This document shows, in pieces, positions 9,353 to 16,562 of a stretch of 52,165 nt of DNA. This stretch comes from an uncultured Porphyromonadaceae bacterium (lineage in GTDB: Bacteria > Bacteroidota > Bacteroidia > Bacteroidales > Muribaculaceae). Position numbers and translations under genes: made by a program. Under the pieces are notes generated by a model. The model ran no database searches, was not told where the DNA came from, and saw only the letters and a list, made by a program, of their open reading frames with translations. The stretch's first letter is position 1. Every line of letters begins with the position of its first letter. The DNA lies in contig URII01000012.1 of the NCBI GenBank assembly GCA_900547825.1, positions 1-52,165 on the forward strand, written 5' to 3'.

Positions 9353-9813
9353 TGATGAATAAAAGTATAATACGGATATTTGTGCTGCTGTGGGTGGCCG
9401 TGGCGGCTGCCTGTACGAACAACGGCGACATAGGCCCTTATTACGGCACATGGACCCTTGACCGTATGACTCTCGACGGGGTTATGGACGAGGATTACGG
9501 GCGTAATATATCGTGGGCGTTCCAAAACAATGTGCTGAGAATTACAGTAGTGTCGGTGCATCACGATGAGGATGCGCATTTTGCCACATGGAAAGAGACC
9601 GGATCAGGCCATGTGCTTCAGGTGAATTTCCAGAATTCGGCCGACGGCATTCCGCCGGGAGAGGCCGGATATGCTCCGCCGCCACAGCTACATCTGCCAA
9701 AGAACCGCATCATTGATTTCGACATAGTGAAAATGACGGGATCGAAGATGCACCTGAGATATGTGACTGATGATGGGACGACGGTGGATTATTATTTCAC
9801 ACACCGCAACTAA
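9349..9813 (+). CDS. Lipocalin-like lipoprotein
   Basis: 154 residues. The signal peptide ends in a lipobox (VAVAAACTNN), so it is an outer- or inner-membrane lipoprotein. The sequence IGPYYGTWTLDRMTLDG is the usual first strand of Bacteroidales lipocalin-like (DUF4847-type) domains, and the end MHLRYVTDDGTTVDYYFTHRN closes the barrel. Three ATG codons in a row (9349, 9352, 9355) could serve as the start. It overlaps the stop of the Wzi-like gene by 4 bp. The ligand is unknown. Confidence 0.75.
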   Translation: MMMNKSIIRIFVLLWVAVAAACTNNGDIGPYYGTWTLDRMTLDGVMDEDYGRNISWAFQNNVLRITVVSVHHDEDAHFATWKETGSGHVLQVNFQNSADGIPPGEAGYAPPPQLHLPKNRIIDFDIVKMTGSKMHLRYVTDDGTTVDYYFTHRN

Positions 9814-9874
9814 TGCTGGTCCGGGGATGTTTGCATCACATATTCCGATATGACAAAAGATTACGATTACAGCA

Positions 9875-11104
9875 ATGAAAGACCTTATAATAGACAGAAC
9901 TGACACGGAACGTGCGGTGCTCGTGGGGCTGATAACTTCGGCACAGGGCGAGGCCCGAGCCAGAGAATATCTCGATGAGCTGGCGTTCTTAGCCGATACT
10001 GCCGGGGCGGAGACAGTGAAGATGTTTCTCCAGCGGCTTGATTATCCTAATCCGCGCACGTTTGTGGGTAAAGGTAAGTTAGAGGAGATAAAGGAGTTTG
10101 TGCAGGCCAACGAGATAGGCATGGTGATATTTGACGATGACCTTACGTCGAAACAGGTCAGCAACATAGAGCGGGAGCTTCAGGTGAAGATACTCGACCG
10201 CACGAGCCTTATTCTCGACATATTTGCAAAACGCGCCCAGACGGCCAATGCGAAGACACAGGTGGAGCTGGCCCAGTACCAGTATCTACTGCCGAGGCTT
10301 ACACGTATGTGGACCCACTTGGAGAGGCAGCGTGGCGGTATCGGCATGCGAGGCCCCGGCGAGACGCAGATAGAGACTGACCGCCGCATAATCCTCGACC
10401 GCATAGCCCGGCTCAAGGAGGAACTGAAGTCGATCGACAAGCAAAAGTCGATCCAGCGCAAGAACCGCGGCAAACTTACCCGTGTGGCTTTGGTGGGATA
10501 TACCAATGTGGGCAAGTCGACGATAATGAACCTGCTGAGCAAGAGCGATGTGTTTGCTGAAAACAAACTGTTTGCCACTCTCGATACAACTGTGCGCAAG
10601 GTCATTATCGACAATCTGCCGTTTCTGCTAACGGATACGGTGGGGTTCATACGCAAGCTCCCGACCCATTTGGTGGATTCGTTCAAATCCACGCTCGACG
10701 AGGTGCGTGAGGCCGACATACTGGTGCATGTGGTGGATATATCGCATCCCAACTTCGAGGAGCAGATAGATGTGGTGAACAAGACGCTCAACGAGCTGTG
10801 TGACGGACAGGAGAAGCCCGTGATAATGGTGTTCAACAAGATAGACGCATTCACATATAAGCCCAAGGATGCGGATGACCTGACTCCGGCAGGGCGCGAG
10901 AACATGTCGCTGGATCAGCTGAAGTCGACATGGATGCACAAGATGCACGACAACTGTGTGTTCATATCGGCCAAGACGGGGGCTAATGTTGACGAGCTGC
11001 GGCGTATGCTTTATGAGAAAGCCAAGGAGATACATCTTACGCGCTTTCCGTATAACGATTTTTTATATCAGAAATATGACGACGAGAATATTAGCGCCGA
11101 ATGA
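9875..11104 (+). CDS. hflX: GTPase HflX
   Basis: 409 residues. The N-terminal HflX domain carries the typical blocks DYPNPRTFVGKGKLEEIKEF and QVKILDRTSLILDIFAKRAQ, then the glycine-rich RGGIGMRGPGETQIETDRR linker. The G domain has GYTNVGKS at 208-215 (G1), DTVGFIRKLP (G3) and NKID (G4). HflX binds the 50S subunit and ribosomes and splits stalled ribosomes under stress. The downstream DUF4954 gene begins inside its last codons (overlap 11076-11104), which indicates translational coupling. Confidence 0.97.
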   Translation: MKDLIIDRTDTERAVLVGLITSAQGEARAREYLDELAFLADTAGAETVKMFLQRLDYPNPRTFVGKGKLEEIKEFVQANEIGMVIFDDDLTSKQVSNIERELQVKILDRTSLILDIFAKRAQTANAKTQVELAQYQYLLPRLTRMWTHLERQRGGIGMRGPGETQIETDRRIILDRIARLKEELKSIDKQKSIQRKNRGKLTRVALVGYTNVGKSTIMNLLSKSDVFAENKLFATLDTTVRKVIIDNLPFLLTDTVGFIRKLPTHLVDSFKSTLDEVREADILVHVVDISHPNFEEQIDVVNKTLNELCDGQEKPVIMVFNKIDAFTYKPKDADDLTPAGRENMSLDQLKSTWMHKMHDNCVFISAKTGANVDELRRMLYEKAKEIHLTRFPYNDFLYQKYDDENISAE

Positions 11105-12659
11105 GCGTGAGGCTCTTACGAGGCAGGGGTGCCGTTTCGCTCCGGGGTGCACTGTAAAGGTGGACGCAGCTGGCGAGTTTGACACTTCACGGATACATAA
11201 TGTGACATTTGCCGGCGGCGTGACGCTCGGCTCGGAAGTGACGTTGGAGAATATAGGCCTTCTGTCGATGGATCCCGGGGCGTCATGCGGTTACGGCGCG
11301 AAGGTGGATGTGCTTGATGAGACAGGTTCGCTGGATGTGCCTCTTTATCCGGGTCTTACGGCTGTGGCTGCCCGTGCATTTGTGTCGTTGCGGGATCGTA
11401 TTCCCTCTTCACTGTGGGAGCCTGAGTGTTGTCGTGCCGCGGCTTCGGACCGTTACGGAATGACTGTCGGTGTCGGTGCCACCGTGAGGAATTGCGGTGA
11501 ATTACGCAATGTGGCCGTGGGTGCCGGTGCCGTGGTGGAGGGAGCTTGCGCGTTGTGCGAAGGTGTGATAGGCGACGGGTCGCGTATAGGTGCCGGAGTG
11601 ATAGCTTCGGTGTTTATGACGGGGCCGGGAGCTGTGATAACTGACGGATGCATCGTGGAGCATTCGTTTGTGGGTGAGGGGTGCACGCTTTCAGGCGGTT
11701 TCACATCGCGCCATTCGCTGATATTCGACAACTCAATGCTTGACGGTGGGGAGAGCGAGGCTCTGTTTGCCGGGCCGCATACTGTGTCGATGCACAAGTC
11801 AACCCTCCTGATAGGGGTTATGACCTCTTTTTTCAATGCCGGATCGGGAACCAATTTCAGCAACCACAGGTATAAGGCGGGGCCCAAACATTTCGGGGTA
11901 TGCTGCCGTGGGGTGAAGATGGGAAGCGATTCGTACATAATGTGGCCGGCGAGAGTTGGGGCTTACAGTGTGGTCATGGGCCGTCACTACAAGCCATTTG
12001 ACTCGCTGCGGCTGCCTTATTCCTATATCACGGCCGATACCGAGGGTTCGTCGGTTATTCCCGGTGCCGCGCTGAAGAGTGTAGGATTTATGCGCGACAT
12101 ATCGAAATGGCCGTCGCGTGACAAACGTACTTTAAAGGCTAATCCCGTATCATATGATCCTTTTCCGGCTTCTGCCGTGGGTGCCGCTATGGACGGCCTT
12201 GAACTGCTGAAAGCGGGGCGCAACCTGCGCGGACTGCATTTGGCCGACCATCACCGGCGCAGCGGCATAGATGTGTATACCACCTTGATTGACCACGTTA
12301 TGAGCGGGGTTGTGGCAGAGATAAATGTCCCGGTAATAGAGGATATAAGGCCTGTAATGCTGGATTTCGGAGGGACGGAATGCACGCTTGATGATGTGGA
12401 ATGCGCATTGGCCGCAGCCGGAAAGGGGAGTCCGGAGAGGTTTATGGCCGTGTTTACGGAGACTCTTGCGGCAGAGGCGTCGCGTAATTCGCTTGCGCTT
12501 CTGTTGCCCCGCTGGGACAAGGCTTCTATTGGACTTAGTGCCGGCGAACTGGCGGCACTTCATGATGAGGCCGGGGCCAAGATGCATGCCTGGTGGGAGA
12601 AGGATGCCGCCTCTGAGGCGCCGTTTCTGCGCCAGGCAGCAGGTTTCCTCGCCATATGA
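11076..12659 (+). CDS. DUF4954 left-handed beta-helix protein
   Basis: 527 residues from ATG 11076 (MTTRILAPNEREALTRQGC). The open frame reaches back to 10956, but that part only overlaps hflX. The middle shows imperfect hexapeptide repeats (GVGATVRNCGELRNVAVGAGAVVEG, GVIGDGSRIGAGVIA) and then NHRYKAGPKHFGVCCRG and SYIMWPARVGAYSVVMGRHYK. The left-handed beta-helix is that of nucleotidyl- and acyltransferases. DUF4954 is a Bacteroidota family often near hflX; its reaction is not established as far as I know. A sugar-nucleotide or acyl transfer role would be a guess from the fold. Confidence 0.85.
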   Translation: MTTRILAPNEREALTRQGCRFAPGCTVKVDAAGEFDTSRIHNVTFAGGVTLGSEVTLENIGLLSMDPGASCGYGAKVDVLDETGSLDVPLYPGLTAVAARAFVSLRDRIPSSLWEPECCRAAASDRYGMTVGVGATVRNCGELRNVAVGAGAVVEGACALCEGVIGDGSRIGAGVIASVFMTGPGAVITDGCIVEHSFVGEGCTLSGGFTSRHSLIFDNSMLDGGESEALFAGPHTVSMHKSTLLIGVMTSFFNAGSGTNFSNHRYKAGPKHFGVCCRGVKMGSDSYIMWPARVGAYSVVMGRHYKPFDSLRLPYSYITADTEGSSVIPGAALKSVGFMRDISKWPSRDKRTLKANPVSYDPFPASAVGAAMDGLELLKAGRNLRGLHLADHHRRSGIDVYTTLIDHVMSGVVAEINVPVIEDIRPVMLDFGGTECTLDDVECALAAAGKGSPERFMAVFTETLAAEASRNSLALLLPRWDKASIGLSAGELAALHDEAGAKMHAWWEKDAASEAPFLRQAAGFLAI

Positions 12660-12725
12660 CGCATTTTTGTGCTTGATCCAGCGGAGGCGGATGTAAAAAT
12701 ATTTGCAGAAAAGGAAAAGTCTGCG

Positions 12726-12733
12726 TACCTTTG
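12726..12733 (+). promoter_or_regulatory. -7 box (TACCTTTG) for tRNA-Leu
   Basis: The box matches TAnnTTTG and ends 11 bp before the first base of the tRNA, the spacing expected for a transcript beginning just upstream of the mature 5' end. Confidence 0.65.
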
Positions 12734-12744
12734 CACCGCGTCAA

Positions 12745-12826
12745 GCCCGGATGGCGGAATCGGTAGACGCGCCGGTCTCAAACACCGGTGGAGCAATCCA
12801 TCCCGGTTCGATCCCGGGTCCGGGTA
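12745..12826 (+). tRNA. tRNA-Leu (anticodon CAA)
   Basis: A full cloverleaf is visible. Acceptor strand GCCCGGA pairs with TCCGGGT, with a G-U closing pair. The anticodon stem is CCGGT/ACCGG around the loop CTCAAAC, giving anticodon CAA. The T arm is CCCGG/CCGGG with TTCGATC. The variable region is short for a leucine tRNA. The 3' CCA is not encoded. The last 16 bases lie in a 21-bp repeat found again at 15671-15691, so this gene is the attachment site of the element that follows. Confidence 0.95.
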
Positions 12827-12831
12827 CGAAT
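12811..12831 (+). repeat. Attachment repeat (tRNA side) of the integrative element
   Basis: This 21-bp stretch covers the 3' T-arm strand, the acceptor end of tRNA-Leu and 5 bases beyond. It matches 15671-15691 at 20 of 21 positions (T here, G there at the ninth base). Direct repeats of a tRNA 3' end are the classic footprint of tyrosine-recombinase integration. Confidence 0.85.
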
Positions 12832-12875
12832 AACGACTGTTAATCATTTGATTTACAGTCGTTATTTCTTTTATA
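12829..12875 (+). terminator. Terminator after tRNA-Leu
   Basis: A perfect 12-bp inverted repeat (12829-12840 and 12855-12866) is followed by TCTTTTAT, a good intrinsic terminator 3 bp after the tRNA. It lies inside the element end, so the element seems to supply the terminator for the host tRNA. Confidence 0.7.
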
Positions 12876-12877
12876 AG

Positions 12878-12895
12878 GTGTACTAAAAGTGTACT
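12878..12895 (+). repeat. Candidate integrase arm-type site (left)
   Basis: An 18-bp stretch is made of two direct copies of GTGTACT separated by AAAA, an 11-bp period close to one helical turn. The identical 18-mer occurs at 15541-15558. It sits inside the element near its end, where recombinase arm-binding sites are expected. The remainder of 12896-13077 is AT-rich and non-coding, with a possible -7 box TAAATTTG at 13033-13040. Confidence 0.55.
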
Positions 12896-13077
12896 GTTTG
12901 CGAAAATCGAACAATACGGCAGCAATGATTTTGGGATTTTTAATGGCTGTTTGTTTTATTTAATTTCGTTTTGTTCGATGGATTTTCCGATGATTTGAGG
13001 CTTGGAATCGCCGGGCATTGAGAAAAAATCGTTAAATTTGCATATGATTTAACCTCTCTAATGAACGCTCCCACCTT

Positions 13078-13541
13078 ATGACCGAATACCAAAAATGTAT
13101 GGCTGGAGAGCCTTTTGATGGTTCTTCCCCCGAAATAACCGAGATGGCAGTCCGCACAAAGCGGCTACTTCGCCAACTGCGGGATACCGACTATGCCGAC
13201 AATGAGGCGAAACAGCGTATCTACCGGGAAATGTTTGGAAGTATCGGTGAAGATGTATAATTGACATTGATTTTCGATGTGAGTATGGCAGAAATATACA
13301 TTTCGGGAACAAGGTTATAGTTAACATGAACTGTACTTTTCTTGACAATAATAGAATCAATATCGGCAATAACGTAATGATTGCTCCCGATGTCAAGATA
13401 TTTACAGCCACACACTCGGTTAAACTTTCAGAGAGAATGCCGGAAAGAAAAAGCCCCGGTGCTTCAATATGCGATACAATAGCATTGCCTGTAACTATTG
13501 AAGATGGAGTGTGGATTGGTGGAGGTTCTATAATTCGCTGA
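13078..13541 (+). pseudogene. Broken sugar O-acetyltransferase (maltose/nodulation acetyltransferase type)
   Basis: The first frame starts MTEYQKCMAGEPFDGSSPEI, the N terminus of Maa/NodL-type acetyltransferases, and stops at 13258-13260. The next frame continues without loss as IDIDFRCEYGRNIHFGNK ... NIGNNVMIAPDVKIFTATH ... IEDGVWIGGGSII, the left-handed beta-helix of the same family, so a single base was lost near 13258. The frame then ends at 13539-13541, right after GGGSIIR, where the last helix coils should follow; the true C terminus is missing. The family acetylates maltose and related sugars with acetyl-CoA. It belongs to the cargo of the decayed element. Confidence 0.85.
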
Positions 13542-13599
13542 TTCTGAACAATATCTATCCGAAGTCATGGACATACTTAGTGCCGAATACAAGGATTGA
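13540..13599 (+). pseudogene. C-terminal fragment of an unknown gene
   Basis: Immediately after the acetyltransferase breakpoint, a different frame reads DSEQYLSEVMDILSAEYKD and then stops. It looks like a genuine protein end but has no start, so an internal deletion probably joined two genes here. The parent gene was not recognised. Confidence 0.4.
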
Positions 13600-13625
13600 T
13601 AAAAATTAAAGTTACCCCGGCTCTT

Positions 13626-14177
13626 ATGGAATGGCTTGAAAATATAGATGTCACTCGGCGTAAGATTTTGAGCGGTTTCCTCTCATCACAACCGAAGATT
13701 TCAGTCACGACGAAAACTCTTTTGTTGGAGGAAGGGGAGATTGCAGACACCATGTACTTTATTGAGCATGGTGCATTGAGGCTGTTTTTCAATGATGATG
13801 GCAGGGATATAACATTTCAGTTTTTCTTTGAGAATGAAATGGTAGCGTCTTTTGACAGCCTTTACAACCGTCTGCCAAGTTTGTTTTCGTTGGAAAGTAT
13901 AGAACCTACCCAACTTGTTGCGGTCAATAGAAATGCCTTTTTTGAGTTTATCAAATCACACGATTTTGCCCGTGATATGTTTGAACGGACATTGGCGGAG
14001 CGTTTTCATACTTACCAATCTCTATTTTTGTCGCGCATAAGGAACACTCCCGCGAAGAGATATGAAGAACTGTTGAAAGAAAGGCCGGATATAATCAAAC
14101 GAGTTCCGCAGCACTATATCGCCTCCTATCTTGGAATAACACCAGTGTCATTATCTCGAATAAGAAAACGCCAATAG
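13626..14177 (+). CDS. Crp/Fnr-family transcription regulator
   Basis: 183 residues from ATG 13626; a TTG at 13596 would add ten residues and overlap the preceding gene fragment. The N-terminal cyclic-nucleotide-binding-like domain shows LLLEEGEIADTMYFIEHGALRLFF followed by DDGRDITFQFFFENEMV. The C terminus RVPQHYIASYLGITPVSLSRIRKRQ is the helix-turn-helix. The family senses a small molecule or redox state and binds DNA; the Bacteroidales branch commonly controls an adjacent membrane protein or reductase. Here the neighbour, 64 bp downstream with its own promoter, is a DUF2269-like membrane protein. It looks intact, unlike most of the element around it. Confidence 0.88.
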   Translation: MEWLENIDVTRRKILSGFLSSQPKISVTTKTLLLEEGEIADTMYFIEHGALRLFFNDDGRDITFQFFFENEMVASFDSLYNRLPSLFSLESIEPTQLVAVNRNAFFEFIKSHDFARDMFERTLAERFHTYQSLFLSRIRNTPAKRYEELLKERPDIIKRVPQHYIASYLGITPVSLSRIRKRQ

Positions 14178-14200
14178 TATTTAATTTACAATTGTTATCG

Positions 14201-14229
14201 TTGCGTCCTGCGGCCTCGCAGTAACTTTG
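14201..14229 (+). promoter_or_regulatory. Promoter of the DUF2269-like gene
   Basis: A TTG at 14201-14203 and a perfect TAACTTTG at 14222-14229 are separated by 18 bp, which fits the Bacteroidota -33/-7 promoter. The ATG follows at 14242, giving a leader of only a few bases. Confidence 0.65.
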
Positions 14230-14241
14230 CAGAAAAAAGCA

Positions 14242-14730
14242 ATGAGAACAATGACCCCGAAAGGACTGAAAATCCTAAAAATATTTCACCTTATCTTCGC
14301 AATCATGTGGATTGGCGGAGTAATGGCGCTGATATGTGTGGAGATGGGTTCATCCCCAAAAAATAATGAGATGGTGTATATGTCTGCGATAGACCAGCTT
14401 ATAATTGATGAGTTTTTTCTGATTCCGGGCGGTATCGGTATAGTCATCACCGCTATCATATACGCCATATTCACCAAATGGGGATTTTGGAAGCATAATT
14501 GGCTGAAAGTGAAATGGCTGTTGACTATTGCGCTGGTCATAATCGGAGCCGGATATATGGGGATGCTTATAAAAGAGAATGTCGCATACATTGAGGGTGT
14601 AATGCCTACAACAGAATATCTCGCACAGTATTGGATAAATGTGAGAAACATCGCCATTGCCGGAATTATTCAGCTGGTTGGATTTATATCAATCGTGATA
14701 ATCTCAGTGTTCAAGCCTTGGAAAAAATAA
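14242..14730 (+). CDS. DUF2269-like integral membrane protein
   Basis: 162 residues from ATG 14242 (MRTMTPKGLKIL). Four hydrophobic helices are visible: IFHLIFAIMWIGGVMALICV, a second at LIPGGIGIVITAIIYAIF, a third at WLLTIALVIIGAGYMGML and a last one before VFKPWKK. The start HLxxAIMWIGG is that of DUF2269 and related haem- or copper-linked membrane families. The function is unknown. It is the second intact cargo gene of the decayed element and a plausible target of the Crp/Fnr regulator just upstream. Confidence 0.7.
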   Translation: MRTMTPKGLKILKIFHLIFAIMWIGGVMALICVEMGSSPKNNEMVYMSAIDQLIIDEFFLIPGGIGIVITAIIYAIFTKWGFWKHNWLKVKWLLTIALVIIGAGYMGMLIKENVAYIEGVMPTTEYLAQYWINVRNIAIAGIIQLVGFISIVIISVFKPWKK

Positions 14731-14774
14731 CGGCTATCCTTCCTATTGAGGATATTCTTATGGATAGCCGTTAT
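14727..14774 (+). terminator. Hairpin after the DUF2269-like gene
   Basis: A perfect 13-bp inverted repeat (14727-14739 and 14762-14774) overlaps the stop codon of the plus-strand gene and is followed by TGTCGTTGT. It lies between convergent genes and may act in both directions. Confidence 0.55.
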
Positions 14775-14790
14775 TGTCGTTGTGATGGTG

Positions 14791-15027
14791 TCAGCGTCTA
14801 ATGCCCCGGCTGAAAGTTTGTTTTAGGCGTTGCCATTGCTCTTTGAGCCATTGGAACACACGTGTGCCGTTGATGTGGAGGTGAAATTTGTTGTCCGTGG
14901 GGCTGCGCTTGATTTGTACCTCTGCGTCGGATACATCGAAATCTTGACGGTATGTTTCCGAATGGATGGTAGCTCCTTGATTGAAACAGCGGGGCTTCTG
15001 GTTGGAAACGACGGTGCGCCAATTGTA
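14791..15027 (-). pseudogene. C-terminal fragment of an unrecognised mobile-element gene
   Basis: In the frame different from the integrase, about 78 codons read without a stop and look like real protein: NQGATIHSETYRQDFDVSD, then AEVQIKRSPTDNKFHLHING, then TRVFQWLKEQWQRLKQTF. It ends at 14791 and has no start of its own. This region underlies the nonsensical basic tail of the integrase frame, so it is the true coding sequence here. It may be the end of a mobilisation or other element gene, but I do not recognise the family. Confidence 0.5.
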
Positions 15028-15451
15028 TCATTCTTTTATCAGCCTTAGTGTAGTTTTCTATGTATTCCTCAAAGAAATCATGGAAATTTGAGATACGCTC
15101 CTTCTTTAAGCGATACCCCTCTCTATTTTCCAATAATTGTTGCTCTCGCTCAAACCTTATTTTTTCGGCAAGTGCGAGTGTGTTTTTGTTTTGCAGCCGT
15201 TCTTGTTGGGTTCGAGGTGCAATCCAAATGTATAGATTGAGATTTTCTTTTCGGCGGTCATGTTTGATTTTGTACTTAGGTTTGCCTTTCATTGCTCCGT
15301 CGGTATAATATACTGGATTGCCGTCCTCATCAAGAACAGGTGTTTCGGTACGACCGAGATAAAATTCAAGATATAGACTTGCTTGACCGTCGCTCAAAGT
15401 GGCTTGTTGTAGTTTCGGGTTTTGTTTGTTCTTAGTCTTGAGATTTGCCAT
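14798..15451 (-). pseudogene. Truncated tyrosine-recombinase integrase
   Basis: The first 140 or so residues (MANLKTKNKQNPKLQQATLS ... YLEFYLGRTETPV ... KENLNLYIWIAPRTQQERLQ ... FHDFFEEYIENYTKADKRMI) are the arm-binding domain and the start of the SAM-like core-binding domain of Bacteroides phage-type integrases. After about position 15030 the frame runs through unrelated sequence and loses all similarity. The whole catalytic domain with its Arg-His-Arg-Tyr residues is absent. It is therefore inactive; the element can no longer move by itself. The gene points into the element from the right end, as expected for an integrase next to its attachment site. Confidence 0.85.
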
Positions 15452-15540
15452 AATAGTTTCTTTTCTACAAATTTACCCATACTAACGCAAAAGGTAAAAT
15501 GGGGGGTTAAAGAGTCTTTAACAGTTCTATAACAAACAAC

Positions 15541-15558
15541 GTGTACTAAAAGTGTACT
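15541..15558 (+). repeat. Candidate integrase arm-type site (right)
   Basis: Identical to the 18-mer at 12878-12895: two GTGTACT units with AAAA between. It lies 90 bp upstream of the integrase start, inside the element and 112 bp from the right attachment repeat. Confidence 0.55.
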
Positions 15559-15670
15559 ACTTGGCAAAAAAGATAGAAAAATCAGCAAATCAATAGAATT
15601 GAGATTAGGCATAAGTTATTGGCTATCATCACATTTAATTGTGGGCGTTTCTATGTGCTTTCTTATGGTT

Positions 15671-15691
15671 ATCCCGGGGCCGGGTACGAAT
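15671..15691 (+). repeat. Attachment repeat (distal side) of the integrative element
   Basis: This is the second copy of the tRNA-Leu 3' end, 20 of 21 bases identical to 12811-12831. It has no tRNA body in front of it, so it is the displaced original end or the element copy. The distance between repeats is about 2.86 kb. Confidence 0.85.
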
Positions 15692-15698
15692 TTTAGTT

Positions 15699-15733
15699 GC
15701 AGCCACCTGATTGTCAGGTGGCTGCGATTCGTT
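15699..15733. terminator. Bidirectional terminator at the end of the GNAT gene
   Basis: A perfect 12-bp inverted repeat (15699-15710 and 15714-15725) with a 3-base loop is followed by a T run on the plus strand. It includes the last codons of the GNAT gene. Before the element inserted it would have lain 3-4 bp after the tRNA and served as its terminator. Confidence 0.65.
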
Positions 15734-16220
15734 TTTCGAGGGCGAGGCGCGGGCCCCAAGGGAAATTGACGAGGCCGCGGATAGTGTAGCCGTGTTTGGT
15801 GAGGATGTGTTGCATGGTTTTGTTTTCCATGCCTGTATCGGCCCGCATCACTTCAATTCCGTTGAGGAGGGCGTCTTTTTCAAGGAGATCAAGGAATTGT
15901 GCCGTCAGTCCGCGGCCACGGTAGCCGTCGGCTATGGCTATGCGGTGTAGCACGGCATAATTGCCGCTGTGGATCCATATATCTTCAATTGGCTCATAAC
16001 CGGGGTCTGATGTTATTATGGCTGCATAGGCTATTGGTGTGCAGCCACTGACCAGCAGGCGTCCGGCGCCGGCAGTTATGTCACGGCGCACGGTATCTTC
16101 ATCCGGATAGCCGTCCTCCCATTGTGTGAATCCTTGTAACCGCTGGGCGCGGCGTCCGGATGCGAGGATGTTCATTATTGATACCGTGTCGGCTATGCGG
16201 GCTGATTTAAGCATTATCAT
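15714..16220 (-). CDS. GNAT-family N-acetyltransferase
   Basis: 168 residues. The start MIMLKSARIADTVSIMNILA and the acetyl-CoA-binding segment LHRIAIADGYRGRGLTAQFLDLL (motif A, with RGRGL in place of the usual Q/RxxGxG/A) define the family. The following MRADTGMENKTMQHILTKHGY is motif B. It transfers an acetyl group to an amine; the substrate is unknown. A -7 box TAACTTTG on the minus strand at 16255-16262 probably drives it. Its end abuts the right attachment repeat, so it belongs to the host chromosome. Confidence 0.85.
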   Translation of the reverse strand: MIMLKSARIADTVSIMNILASGRRAQRLQGFTQWEDGYPDEDTVRRDITAGAGRLLVSGCTPIAYAAIITSDPGYEPIEDIWIHSGNYAVLHRIAIADGYRGRGLTAQFLDLLEKDALLNGIEVMRADTGMENKTMQHILTKHGYTIRGLVNFPWGPRLALEKRIAAT

Positions 16221-16562
16221 ATTTTTGCAAATTATAGAAATAATGTGGCGGGTGCAAAGTTAACTAAAATTCGGATACCGGAATATATATGGGTCTATCT
16301 ATCTCATAAAGTCAATTTTTTTAATTAAAATATGTCATAGGTGTAGAATTTATATGCGGGTTGTTGTGTAGACAAATGAATCCAGATGGCTATAAATTAC
16401 GCTTAAATTGTTAATAAATACTATTTTCAAATGGGGAGGGGTAGATTTAGTAGTAAAAATCATTAAAAATGTTTTGTATTTAAATTGTGTCAATTATCTT
16501 TGCAGCGGTTTCTTGTAAAGGAACTACCTTAAATCTTAAAACACGATCATTATCATTCTTTA
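16221..16562. other. Intergenic region between the GNAT gene and the surface operon
   Basis: These 342 bases are AT-rich and contain no credible coding frame. They hold a minus-strand -7 box (16255-16262) for the GNAT gene and a plus-strand promoter (16472-16502) for the surface operon. No invertible repeat or riboswitch was recognised. Confidence 0.6.
16472..16502 (+). promoter_or_regulatory. Promoter of the fimbria-like operon
   Basis: TTTTG at 16472-16476 is followed after 18 bp by TATCTTTG at 16495-16502, a good match to the Bacteroidota TTTG/TAnnTTTG promoter. The leader to the ATG at 16563 is about 50 bases. Confidence 0.6.

Noticed and set aside
10956..11075. Forty-residue N-terminal extension of the DUF4954 protein
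   Set aside because: The extension only reads the end of hflX in a second frame and looks unlike the family.
12745..12826. Damaged tRNA because of the G-U pair closing the acceptor stem
   Set aside because: All other stems pair perfectly and I recall the same G-U ending in related leucine tRNAs.
12829..12866. 12-bp inverted repeat as an invertible (phase-variation) site
   Set aside because: It lies directly behind a tRNA with a T run and a 14-base spacer, which fits a terminator. No invertase gene or second promoter arrangement is visible.
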